Positions 1 through 12,000 of a stretch of DNA of 64,000 bases are shown here, piece by piece. The DNA is taken from NCBI GenBank assembly GCA_027625915.1, contig JANTQA010000008.1, positions 5,883,501 through 5,947,500 of the forward strand, written 5' to 3'. Made by a program: the position numbers and the translations under genes. This DNA comes from Anaeramoeba flamelloides (Eukaryota > Metamonada > Anaeramoebidae). Every line of letters begins with the position of its first letter. The first letter of the stretch is position 1. Below the pieces are notes generated by a model that saw only the letters and a program-made list of their open reading frames with translations, did not search any database and was not told where the DNA came from.

Positions 1-1082
1 TATGGTTTTTAAGAAACCAACACAAAGAAATATCAATTTCTTTATTGTTTGACACTCTCTTGTCAAACAGAAACAAAACAATTTTATAATTCGGAATTTT
101 AATTTATTTTTAGTTTGAAACATCTTATTGATTGATATCTGTATTTAAAGACAGCAAATTGGCTATAATTTGCCATTAGCCATTCTGTTTTTATTCGCTA
201 AACAAGAAAAATTCAATTGTCAATGGAAAATTGTACAAAGATTTTTCAAAATCTCCATTCTTCGAATTGTCTGACCTTAAGTTTTTAGTACTTGGTGGTT
301 TGGTACAAATACAAAGAAAATTTAACAAAAAGATGAGTATCCTTAAAAGATTTAAAATAATTCAAACTTTTACAAAAAAAAAATTTTTATAACAAAAAAT
401 AATAGATCAATTTTCTCAGACGATTTAAATCAACAAAAATCCTTATTGAGCAATGTTATACAATTTTTTGGAAAAAAATATTCGTGCTCTAATTTAGTAG
501 AGTTAATTTAAAAGGAAAGGAATTTTGGAAGGTTCTTTAAAAGACTAGTAAACAATTTATAAGAGTTACAGTCATTCAGTTAAAGGTAAAAAATGTGCAA
601 TTAGAAATTTTTAAATTGAAGGGATCATTTTCGAAAATAAATTTGTAACTGAACTTACAACTATGAAAAAACAAATACGCCCTACTCGAGTGATCATTTG
701 AATTGTCTTCTCTCAAAATAAAAAAAAAATGATAATAAAAATTCTTGAAAAAGAAAAATTTGTATTTACCCTTTGTCTTAAAAAATTAGTATCAACCTGT
801 ATTTTAAATGTCACCTCATTGAAAAGAATCTTTAAAAAAATATGTTCTTCTTGAATTTGAGAAAATCTTCAATTATTTAGAATTTCACTGATATAAAGAC
901 AAAGAGCATTGAAAAGAATTCTTACAACTATACTTCACATTCCTGGGAATTTAATAAAACAACAAAAGACAAAAATCATTTCTTTTCAAAATAAAAATTA
1001 CACAGCCATATTTTAAAAATTTTTTCCTTTTTTTCATTCTCAAATTTATTTTTTTTTTTGAACGACAATAAAATTGAGTTAG
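1..1082. other. intergenic, no gene seen
   Basis: AT-rich sequence with short homopolymers. I see no convincing reading frame, RNA gene or repeat shared with the rest of the window. An in-frame TAG lies immediately before the ATG at 1083, so the next gene does not extend upstream as an unspliced frame. Confidence 0.5.
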
Positions 1083-4000
1083 ATGTTTCCCTTTACTAAA
1101 CAAATAAGTGACCAAAATCCCCGAAAATTAATCGAAAATTGTATCCATTCAATTCATTCACAAAAAACCAAGCCACTTTTCACCGAAGAGGAATTGGGGT
1201 GTTTGATTAATGGCAATTTAGAGTATGTTAAAAGGCTAGTAAATGTTACCAATGTGAATAGTTATATCGGAAAAGTTGGTCAATTGGTTTGTGGTGAAAT
1301 CAATATCTTTCATTTTTTGTCAAAATATAACCCAAAGCCTGAATTAATTAAATACCTTTTAGATATTGGCGGAGATGTTGAGAAACGTGACTGCTTTGGT
1401 AACACATCCTTGTCCATTGCCTGTACAAACCCACGTTTACGATTGGTAACGGTCCATTACTTTGTGAGTGCTGGAACAAACTTGAATGCCAAAAACAAGT
1501 TTAATTCGACAGCGCTGCATCATTTGTGCTCTTCACAAAACCCCAATTTACAGATGATCGATTTTTTAGTCAAAAACGGCGCAAACGTCAACTGTTCAGA
1601 CTTGCTGAACGGTGTCCCTTTAGACTACATTTTGTCGAGAAAGGTTTTGAATTTTCCGATCATCCAATATTTGATCGAAAATGGTCTCAAGCAACAACAA
1701 CCACAAGGGCAACAAAAAAATGAAAAACAACAACAAAATGAAAATGAAAAAGATTTTAACGACGACAACACTGATGAAGACGAAGATGAAGATGAAAATG
1801 ATAATGATAATGAAAATGTGAATGAGAATGAGAATGAGAATGATAATGATAATGAAAGTGACCAACATTCGTGTATTTGTGAAAATGAAGAATTGAGCCG
1901 GGAATTAATCGATCAATTAATCTCAAAAAAAGACATTATCCAAACAACTCAAACCATTCAAAACATTTTATTAAGATTCTTCTGTCGGCACAACCATATC
2001 AATTTTAATATAATTTCATATTTGGTTGAATTGGGAGCAGACTTAAGATTAATTCAAGACAAATACTCGCCACTTTTATATTGTTGCGAACAAAAGAAAA
2101 TTGATTTCAAGATCATCCCATTTTTGGTTCAAAATGGATGCAGAATTAATGCCCGTTCCAACGTTGACCAGTCGACACCCCTTCATTTGCTGTGTTCCCA
2201 CGATGGTGTTACACCACAAGTTGTCAACTGTTTAATTCAGTCTGGTGCGAAAATCAATAAATTAAATCAAAATATGGAATTGCCTATTCACAAATTGTGT
2301 GAAAATGAAAATTTTGATCTCCAAATACTAAAGGCTTTAGTACTCAAGGGATCAAATTTTTTGGCTACAACTAAGAACAATTTGTCCTTGTTGCACTTAA
2401 TATGTCAAAACCCTTTCGTTACAATCGATGCTTTAAAATATCTGTTAAATTTAGGTCTTAATATTAATTTACAAGACGACAGTGGCAATACAGCCTTCCA
2501 TTATCTCTCTTCAAATACCAACGTAACCTTAAAAATGGTTAAACTGTTTATTAAATTTGGTACAAATATAAATCAAAAAAATGTAATTATTTCTTTTATT
2601 TTTTTTTTTCAATATTCAATTTTTTAGACAAAACCTTGAATCCATTCTCTTCCCCATCTCACTGTACTTATTTTTTACTATTATTTTACTTTAAACGAAT
2701 TCAAAATTTAAATCCATTAAACAAAAATATTTTTCAAAATTAACACTTATTTAAATAACGCTAATAATTAAACCAAAAAATAGAACGCATCGAAAACACC
2801 ATTTTATGAATTTACCAATAATTATTGGGAAATTAAAAATTTTTATCCAATCTTTTTTTATTTATTAAACCATGGCGCCAAACTGTTTAAAATTAATAAT
2901 TGTGGTGAAGTCAATTTTGAAGAACCTGAAATAACAGAATTTTCTTTTGACAAATTTAAAATTGATTTTTATTTATCGTACAATGCCAAATCATTTAACC
3001 AGGATTTTAAAAGGCTATTTGAATTACAAGAATTGACAGATTTTCAAATCAAAGGAATTAAAATGCATAAAGAATTTGTAGAATTAAGGACAAATTCCAA
3101 AATTAATAAAGTTTATCAAATTTTGAAAAAGTATAAAAGCGAAGAGATCAAAGCATTTATGTATTGGGTGTATTGTGATGAAATTAATAACACAACGTTA
3201 ATAATTAATATTTGTAAAGAATTTAATATTTATGATCCAGAAAAAAAATATTTGAAAAAGGATCTCCGAAACTTTTATAAAAATAATCAGAAATTTCCAA
3301 AGGATTTCCAAATTGTTGCACATGGCGAGCCTATTAAAGTACACAAACTGATTTTACAAGCCCGCAGTGATTTATTTCGATCTTTATTTTTGACAGTGAC
3401 ACAAAACATGAATCAAATTATTGATTATTCAAAAAAACGCTATAATACCATACAAGCTTTAGTGAAATTTTTATATACCGATGAATTGGATTTAACCTTA
3501 ATAGACGAAAATGGCAAAGAAGAATTAGAAGATTGCTTGGACTATTATCAACTGAACATTAATTCCCCTTTGAAATTCTTACTTAATTACCATTTTCAGA
3601 GATTTGGCTTACCAAGTGCCTGCTTAAAATTAACAGGCATCGAGCAAGAAAAAGAAAAAGAAATTATGAAACACTTTCATAGTTTTGGTAAAATCATGAA
3701 AATAGCTTATCAAAATTTTAGAATGAAAACCCCTTATTATTTGATCCAATATTATAAAATTGAAGATGCCCAAAAGGCTTTGGGAATTTTAAACTCGGCA
3801 AAATCGTTTATTATTGAGAAAGGAATAACTGTTGAAACCGCTGAAATGAATACCACACTATCATATTCTGTCCCTGATGTTCATTTATCATTGGAAGATT
3901 GTTATCATAAATTTAAAGTGTTTGGAGATATACAAAACATCGAAATCAAAAGAAATCAGAATAAAAATATAAAATCGTTGGCCTTAATAAAATATTATTA

Positions 4001-4295
4001 TCCCAAAGATGCGCAACTAGCTTACAATTCTTTAATTTATAGTAATCGCAACCATAATGACAACGATAAAGAGAATGGTAATGACAGTAGCAACAATAAT
4101 AACGCCCGTGATAATATTCTTAACCACAAGTATATTGATTGCCATCACAACCACCACCACGACCACCATCATTCAATTACCGGTAATTTGAAAAATAAAA
4201 TAAAATGGATTAATCCAGAAATTAAATATGAATCTATTTATATTTATATCCATGAAGAAATTGATGTTTCTAATAAAAATTCTCAACGATTCTAG
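1083..4295 (+). CDS. ankyrin repeat / double BTB / RRM-like protein
   Basis: Two exons, 1083-2582 and 2784-4295, join in frame across a GT..AG intron (phase 0) to give 1003 residues. Residues 1 to about 540 are ankyrin repeats (units ending in forms such as GANVNCSD or GLNINLQD), interrupted at about 205-265 by a Gln then Asp/Glu/Asn-rich insert. Residues about 584-640 look like a degenerate BTB (TDFQIKG..MHKEFVEL). About 671-755 is a clear BTB/POZ (DFQIVAHGEPIKVHKLILQA, then FLYTDELDL). Residues about 779-855 and 866-920 each resemble an RRM fold (CLKLTGI with YYLIQYYKIEDAQKAL, then FGDIQNIEI with SLALIKYYYPKDAQLAY). An Asn/His-rich tail follows. ANK-BTB proteins often serve as Cullin-3 adaptors; an RNA-binding tail would suggest an RNA-linked target, but this is inference. 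The ATG has an in-frame stop directly upstream. Confidence 0.8.
2583..2783 (+). other. intron holding a relic ankyrin repeat
   Basis: The intron starts GTAATT and ends AATAG. Inside it, 2630-2727 reads as a typical ankyrin unit (begins KTLNPFSSPSHC, ends LNPLNKN), preceded by its own acceptor-like TTTTTAG at 2627. That reading frame does not fit the upstream exon, and no GT donor follows it. Only skipping it gives an open frame. Confidence 0.65.
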
Positions 4296-5452
4296 AATTT
4301 TATTTAATTTAGAATATCAAAATTTATATTTTGAAATTATTTATTATTCTTTCCCTCCTGCCCTTTCTTCACCCCTTCTTCTTTTTACGCTTCCTTTTCT
4401 TGTTATCATTGTAATTTATAAAAATAATGATGAAATATTTTAATTTGTATGTATTAAATTATTAAATATTCATTATTATATCTTTGAACAACCATCTTTT
4501 CTTTTTTATTATATTATTAAAAAGAAAAATCCAATTTTGATTAATCATATTTTGCAAAAATGGAAAATTAATTTTAAAATTTAGAATTTCCATTACCATT
4601 TATCTAATTATAATCAATTAACTTTTGGAATTGGACATATTTTTATTGAGAAATAATAAAAAAAAAAAAAAAAAAACCTATTATTTTATTTCAATTTTTA
4701 TTTTTTAAATTTATTTTAATGTTAATATTCACAATAGAAAAATATATATTTTGTCACTTTTTAAAAAAATTAATATTAATCATGTTTTTTATTATTGATA
4801 AAGAAGTGCAATTTATATTTAAATGTCTTTATACTTAAATTTCCTTTTAGAAATTTAATCTTAAAATCGAGAACTCACGATTATTAATTAATCAAAATAA
4901 TTTTGAATTATCACAGTTTAAAAGTATTTCTCAAAATTTATTTCCTTTTGTTTTATTATGAAAAAATGAATCTATTGTTTTCATAGGAAATACATACATC
5001 TAAAAAATGATCAATATATTTTATTATTTCTTTTATGTTTATACTTTAAACATAAAGGGCAAAAATTATTTGAATTTTTAAATTTTACGTATTAATAGCT
5101 ATTTAAGTAGTTAGAAAATGTACTGAAAATTAAAAATATTGAACTTGCGGAATAACTCAAATATTTTTGGGTTATAAATAAAGAATTTTGGTTTTTAATT
5201 ATCTTAAAATATTATAGAAGAGTATTGTATTTACTTTAAAGTACCACCAAGTTCCCCAGTTTTCCAGAATTCAAGATAATAGAGCGAAATCAAAGATTAA
5301 ACTCATTTTTTAAAAAATACCTGGGATATCTAAAGGGGCTTTTTTTTATTTCAGAAATTAAAAGAAGATTATTGAAATTTTCATTTTATATCTCAAATTT
5401 AAAAAAAAACCTAAAAAAACTCCCAACTGGTAGAATTTAGCAAATCGTTATA
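4296..5452. other. intergenic, AT-rich
   Basis: 3' flank of the ankyrin gene. Poly-A and poly-T tracts only, including about 18 A near 4660-4676. No supported gene. Confidence 0.5.
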
Positions 5453-5650
5453 CAGTCAGTTTCACTTTTAAGGCACAAACTTTCAACGAAATTTAAGGCA
5501 CAAAAAAAATCTCAAATTAAGGCACAAAATTCAAATTCTAGTAAAAATAAATTGTAAAAAAAAAAATTACAAATTTTGTGCCTTAATTTGAGATTTTTAT
5601 TGTGCCTTAAATTTCGTTGAAAGTTTGTGTCTTAAAAGTGAAACTGACTG
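5453..5650. mobile_element. palindromic Tc1/mariner-like MITE, copy 1
   Basis: 198-bp foldback element flanked by TA on both sides (5451-5452 and 5651-5652). The ends are CAGTCAGTTTCACTTTTAAG and its inverted copy. Each arm is about 85-90 bp, separated by an A-rich loop. TA target duplication and ends starting CAGT are usual for Tc1/mariner-derived MITEs. It has no coding capacity. Confidence 0.9.
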
Positions 5651-6259
5651 TAATTGTAATTATTAATTTCTTTTTTAATTATCCTAAATTTTTTGAATTT
5701 CAAATGATTTTATTATTGATTCTTTTATTGAATTTTATTAATTTTTCAAAATTCAGCAAAGATAAATTATTTAATCCATTTTTGAAATTGTTTTTTTCTT
5801 ATTTGTTTAAGTTATTTTATTTTTAATTTTTAAATTCTTATTTGAAAATAAGAAATTGTGTGTTTCTATATATTTTACATATTTCAGTAATACATAAAAT
5901 AATCCAAGAATTTAAATAATTTGATGTTTATATATAATAATTATATTTTTCTAATCTATAAAATTTAAAATTATTTCTTAACTTGTAAAAGAGAATAATA
6001 TAGTTTCGCTGCTCTAATTTTTTTCAAAGACAGAAAAATTCAAAAAAATATACAAAAAGTTAACAAAAACTCTAAAAAAATTTTTTTATATGTGAAAAGA
6101 TTGTTTATTGAAAAAATATTTGATTTTTAATATTAAAGTATTTCACCCTTTTTAAGTTTCTTTACTCACTTTCGTTTTCTGGTCAACTTTAATGGTTTTA
6201 TGATTGTGAAAATGAATGTCTTTTATTTAGCACTACATATTGTCATATTTGGTAAAAGA

Positions 6260-6263
<4 letters not shown>

Positions 6264-6297
<34 letters not shown>
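6264..6297. repeat. (TA)n microsatellite
   Basis: An uninterrupted AT/TA dinucleotide run in the spacer. Confidence 0.9.
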
Positions 6298-6304
<7 letters not shown>

Positions 6305-6965
6305 AACCCCTTTTCATTCAAAGGGATCTAGAGTTATTGAAGAAATAGTATAACTTTTATCAATTTCATTTAAGCACCATTCTTCTCCAAATAAATTTTC
6401 AATTTTTAGATCAAAATCAGTTTTTCTCCTTTATTTTTTTTTTCTTGCTTTTTAAAACTGTTTTTTCTTTTTCATTTTGTTTTACTTCTTCTTTTTTATT
6501 TGTTTCTTTTTTCTTTTTTTTTTTTTCCTTTGTTTTTGTCAAATTCCTGATTTCTTTTGTTTTTTTTTTTGTTTTTATTTTTGATACTTTTTTTTTTTGC
6601 AAAAGATAAGTGGAAAAAAAAATGGGATCTTTGAAAAGACCAATAATTACTAATCAATTTGTCATTATGTAATGTCTTTGAAAATGAATTTAATTATTAA
6701 CAAACAATCTTATTATTCAACCTTTTTTCAGTGAAAGTCAAGTAATAAAAAATCTGTAATGCTCATTTCTAAAATTGTGACTCAGTTTTTTTTTTTAGTT
6801 TTTGGTTTTATTTTCTTTTAATTTTTAAAATACAAGGTTTTTATATATTTAGATTTATTTAAAAGTGAATTACAAATTAGATATAATTATTTGAAATTCT
6901 TCAATAGGTAAGGATATTTTAATTTTGATTTATTATTTCAGATAAGTCACAATTTTTGAAAGGGT
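6290..6965. repeat. dispersed repeat family F, copy 1
   Basis: This block is homologous, in inverted orientation, to about 50270-50830. Shared pieces include AATGTCTTTGAAAATGAATT, TTTCAGTGAAAGT followed by AATGCTCATTTC, GGTTTTATTTT and TTTTATATATTTAGA. It includes a roughly 180-base pyrimidine-rich tract (6417-6602) that opens a Lys-rich frame on the minus strand, judged not to be a gene. Non-coding; its element class is unknown. Confidence 0.75.
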
Positions 6966-6974
6966 GTTTATATA

Positions 6975-7165
6975 CAGTCAGTTACACTTTTAAGGCATAA
7001 ACTGCTAAAGAATTTAAGACACTAAAAAATCTCAAATTAAGGCACAAAATTTGGATTTTTAATTATTGCAATTTATTTTACTATAATCTGAATTTTGTAC
7101 CTTAATTTTAGATTTTTTATGTGTATTAAATTCCGTAGCAGTTTGTACCTTAAAAGTGGAACTGA

Positions 7166-7168
<3 letters not shown>
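6975..7168. mobile_element. palindromic Tc1/mariner-like MITE, copy 2
   Basis: Same family as 5453-5650, about 194 bp and more diverged, with ends CAGTCAGTTACACTTTTAAG and its inverse. It is flanked by TA, and the right TA opens directly into a (TA)n run. Confidence 0.88.

Positions 7169-7200
<32 letters not shown>
7169..7200. repeat. (TA)n microsatellite abutting MITE
   Basis: About 16 TA units begin exactly at the right target-site TA of the MITE at 6975-7168. Confidence 0.9.
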
Positions 7201-7203
<3 letters not shown>

Positions 7204-7330
7204 TAAATAAAGGACAAGAGTAATAATAACTCTAATATTTGGTATTTTAATATGATTTAATATAAAATTTAAAAAAAAAATGATATTTTGTTTTCTATAC
7301 TTGTTTTTTACCGGTTAAAGATTTTAGAAA

Positions 7331-8000
7331 AGATTTATTGTTAAAAGTTTAATGTCATAAAAACAATTAATCTCGTAATGAGAGAATTTTGAATTGAATA
7401 AATTTATAAATTCTAATTCAAAGAGCATCTAGAATAGGCATAGTCATTGGAAGTATTTGAAAAATAATCAGTATACCTCTGATTTAGGAATTCAGTCATT
7501 ATTCTTATGAGTTAAATATGATAAAAACAATTAAAATGGTAATGAGAGAATTTTTAATTGAGTAAATCTGTTTTCACTTTTAATTCAAAGTTAGTCTAAA
7601 ATCGAAAAAGTAATTAGAAGTATTTGAAACTTAACTAAGTTTTCCAAAAAAATGAAGAAGTGTTAAAAAAAGAAGATAGAGCAAAAAATGAAAAAGTTAA
7701 TTATAATGATGAGAGAAACATATGAATTCTTTTGATCTAAAATTAATTTTTGTGTGGCATTATTTACTATTTATTTTTGAGTTAGCTTTTTCCTAAGAAC
7801 ATGTTAAGCGATATTGGTAATATTTGGAATTGATGAGAATTTATTGTTAAGGGTTAAATCTTATTTAACACTTGAATCATTAAAGAGAACATTTTGAAGT
7901 TACTAAATTTGTGTCTTCTAATTAAAAAAGAGTTTCTAAATAAAGTATCTATAAGGAATCTTCAGAAGAATTTTAAACTCAATTTAGCATTCTAATTTTT
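7331..8000. repeat. degenerate ~168-bp tandem repeat, 4 units
   Basis: Four diverged units. The shared motif ATGAGAGAA (or AAAGAGAAC) occurs at 7378, 7542, 7709 and 7882, giving spacings of 164, 167 and 173. Other aligned pieces are TTTATTGTTAA, ATAAAAACAATTAA, TCTAATTCAAAGA and GGAAGTATTTGAAA. Unit 3 is the weakest. Non-coding; it lies just beyond the 3' end of the Sel1 gene. Confidence 0.65.
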
Positions 8001-8370
8001 TGGGATTGAATTTAGTTTCAATTTGGGGTGTTTTATATTATAAAAATAAATGATTAAATATTTTTATTTTGAGTATATTGAACATGAAGAAATATTGAAA
8101 ATAGAAATGATAATATTATTTAAAGATTGAAAAAAAAATAATTTTCTTTCTACGGTAATCATGTAATTTATTTTTTTATCTCTAAAAATGAATTCAAATA
8201 AAAAAAAAAAAAAAAAATATTGAAATGGAAAAAAAAAAAAAAAAGTGAAAACTAAAGAATATTATTTTAATTTAAGGATAATAATAATATTTAACTAAAT
8301 AATTGATTATATTTGATAATTTTCTCGAATTATAATAAAATTTTGTCTTGAAAAAACAATAAAAAAATCA

Positions 8371-9039
8371 TTATTTTTCATTTTTTTCTTTTTTTCTTTT
8401 TGATTTGAGATAGTAACCAATACCACAAGAAGTTATTAATACCGTTGCGCCAATTGTAAGACCCCATTTTATCAGATCTTTTTTTTTTTTATTTTTATCA
8501 TCTTCAATTTCATCATCTTCTGATCCAGACATTTCTTCTTGATTTGAATTATCAGAGCTTTGTAAATCGTCATTTTCATCATCCTCGAAATCCTCACTAG
8601 CATCTTCGTCATAGTCGTCGTTTTTTACGTTGGGGGTTGGTGTTGGTGTGGGGGTTTGAGTTCCCGTCAAAGTTTTGGATTTTTTTAGTTTTGTTTCATA
8701 ATCTTCCTGCCCCCTTTCTAATAGTTCTAATACATTTTGAGGTATTTTGAAATTTGAATTTTTGGAAGTTATTTTATCAAAACATTCTTGAGCTTTTTCA
8801 AAATTAATTTCAGTCCCTAATCCGTAAATATACATCAAGCCTATTGTTTTGTTCATAAAATGATATAATAATTAGTAAATAACAAATTAAAGAATTATTT
8901 TTTAGATTATTTTTGAGAACATATTTTTTATAATTAGCATTGATCGTTTTTTCAATTATTAAGAGTACTATATTATGCTAAAGAACAAAAAATAATTAAA
9001 CATATTTTGAATACACTGGGTGTTTCTTACGATATCCAG

Positions 9040-9070
<31 letters not shown>

Positions 9071-12000
9071 ATTCTGGACACGGTTGAAGCATTTAAAAAA
9101 AATTATTTTTTCAACAATTTTAAAAATATCATCACCACTCAACTGTACAACCACTAATAAACCTGTTGGTGAATCAGAATTATTAGAAAAAGTATAAATA
9201 AAAAATGAGAATAAAATAATTTTTTTTTCATTTTTTAAAATAAATTCGTTTTTCAGAAAATGAAACCGAGTAAAAAAGTTTATGTGATAATACGCATGAT
9301 AATTATCGCACAAACAATGTGATGTTTACCAGGGTTTATTTTTAAGTATAAACAACCATAATAACAATTTCTTGATGGATTATTGTGTGTTAATATCTCC
9401 TGTTTACTATTAACATACTTGCATTCACAGAAATTGAATCTTTTTGCCAATTCAAACAACAAAGCAAAATTCCCAATTGTTTTCTTAACCACCAACCGAT
9501 AATTTTTTCTTAGTTAAGCATTAACATTTTGAGAAACGATAAAAAGTACATCACTTCCAAGAAAAATGATTATGTTTAAAAATATAAAATTTACATCTTG
9601 GACTATCCCTATCAACAAACCCCATATTTTTTTCTTGAATAAATAACATTATTAAAGTGGTTAATTTTGTTTTATCAAATTCCCTATCTTTGTTTATCAT
9701 TTTTCAATTTGGTTTGTTTCCACTTCATAATTTGGTTTTGTTTGGGATTGTTGTTTAATTTTTGAATTTATTAAAAAGGTTGGATAAAAAAAAATAATTT
9801 TCATCAAAAATGTTCAAAAATTGTAAATTTTTATATTTTTTTTTTTTCAATTGTTTTACAAGGTAGTTTTGACTTTTCAGATCAAAAAACAAAATTCCCA
9901 AACATTTTTTGAGTTTCGGAAAATCGTTAATTCAGATAAAAATTATTTGAAAATTTCTTTATTAATTCGAAAAGGATCAGAAAAGGAAATAAAGTAAAAA
10001 AAAAAATGTAATAAAGAACCTTTAATACCTGAAAATTTGTTTTTAAAACTCAAAACAGAGAAAATAATTAAAAAGCGATTCAATTTCACTTCAGGTAAAT
10101 TTTACGATAAAAATACTTACTTTTTAACAATTAAAATTTATTATTAGTTATTTAAAAAAGCATTCAAAGATCATTAGACTCAAAACATTAATTCTTAGCC
10201 CATTCTTATATTTAATAATATTGTTTAGATTATCAATTATTTTAAAAAAATATTAAAATAGGATTATTAATTTTTTTTTTTAAATGCGTTAATTTTGAAA
10301 ATCAATTTTTGAATGATAAGAAATTTCAAATAATTAAACAGACGCTTTAAGGAACTAACTATTCTAAATTTCATAATAAATGTCCCAATTTTTTTTTTAT
10401 TTTTTTTTTTACTTTTTTTTATGAAAAACAAATATTTCTAGTGGATAGAAGCGAAGTTAAAATAGTAATGTTTTTATGATAATAGATAACTTTAATTTAT
10501 AAAAATATTTATTTTCAAAATTTGATTTTAATGCACCAATGATTTAGAAATGGAGTTTATTTATAAATAAATTTAATCTCCAATTTGAAGCTAAATCCTG
10601 AAAAATAGATAACTAAAAAAAGGTATTTTATTGTCAAATATGACATATATACAATAATGGGCAAAAGTTTGAGAATCCAATTTTATGTGAAAAATGAAAA
10701 AAAAAAAAAAAAATAAAGATTTTTTTCCGAAATTCATATAAATTACAATTTGAGAATCTTTCTTTATTTAAAATTTTCTCAAATTCAAGATATTGCATGA
10801 ATATTTTTTTATTTTATCGAATTCAATTTGATCTTCAACCTTTTTTTTAAAATGAAAAAATTAATAGGAGCCACAAATTAAAAAAAAAAAAAGGAGATCA
10901 ACAAACAAAGTCAATAAATTGAATTGTTTCTGATTCGTTTTGTAGAATTAAAGAATAAATTAGTTAAAATATTTTTAATGATCAAGCATTATGGAAAATT
11001 AAAAATGGAAAATAGAAGGGGGGGATTACAAACAGACAAGATATCAATTTTCCAACTTAAAAAATATCTCCAAATTGTAATTTATATGAATTTCGGAAAA
11101 AAATCTTCATTTTTTCTTTTATTTTTTCATTTTTCACATAAAATTGGATTCTCAACCTTTTGCCCATCAAGGATTTTGACACTTGTCTTGAATTTGCTCC
11201 ATACTCAAGAAGTGATCTGTCACCAAAAATTTATAGGATTTAAATTAAAATTTTAAAAAAACAAAAAAAAATTTCCAGAGGATCTTAATAATAAAACATT
11301 CAAAAAAAAAAAAAATCCTAAGGATCTCATAACCAAAAAAATTCAATTAACAAAAAAAGGTTGAAAAGTTTACTCAATATCAAAAATTCAAATATAATCA
11401 AAAAAAAGTAACATGATCTAATTTACAAAAAATTCAATTAAAAAAAAAAAAGTTTCAAAGAATTCTCATTTTCAAAAAATCAAAAATTTAATAAAAATAA
11501 TCATCTTTTCTCATTTTCTATTTCCACACAAAAATTTCTTCAATTTAAAACAATTTTTTCTCTAAAAGCACAAAATCAATTTAATTCCATTTAATCTAAT
11601 TTGTACTTATTTTGTAGCACTCTAAATTGGACAAAGTAGGGATTTTGTAACATTCTTGCGAAAAAAATAACTCAATTAAGAAATGCAAAAAATTCAAAAA
11701 AACATCGAAGCTCTCAAAAAGAGCCAAAGAGTAACACTTTGAAACTGACACAGTTGTATTCAAAATTAAAATTCTAAAGATTTAAATTGGGGATTGTGTG
11801 TCACGCTTTGGTACTTTTTTCTAAAAATGAACTAGTTTTTCATTGTTTATTTTTAGAGATCGATCGTTCACCACAGGTTGGTTCGACTTTTAATAAATAT
11901 TTGACACCGATAAAAATTGCTAAAATAATTTTTTAATTCATACCAGAAAATTATTTTTCACCGTAACAACTAGATCCTTAATCAAGATTAATAAATTCAT

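Noticed and set aside
2628-2730. Treating the ankyrin-like stretch as a normal coding exon
   Set aside because: Its frame does not match the upstream exon and no GT donor follows, whereas skipping it gives a perfect in-phase join.
6417-6602. 61-residue Lys-rich minus-strand frame
   Set aside because: It is simply the complement of a pyrimidine-rich tract that belongs to dispersed repeat F, and the homologous tract at 50577-50700 does not conserve the frame.
8996-9495. Two overlapping minus-strand frames with Cys-rich, protein-like stretches
   Set aside because: They lie inside the 5.6-kb intron, pass through a (TA)n run and match no family I recognise. Possibly a transposase remnant, but unsupported.
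10924-11256. 110-residue plus-strand frame
   Set aside because: It covers the right arm of the inverted-repeat element at 10658-11166, and its sequence mirrors the left arm.
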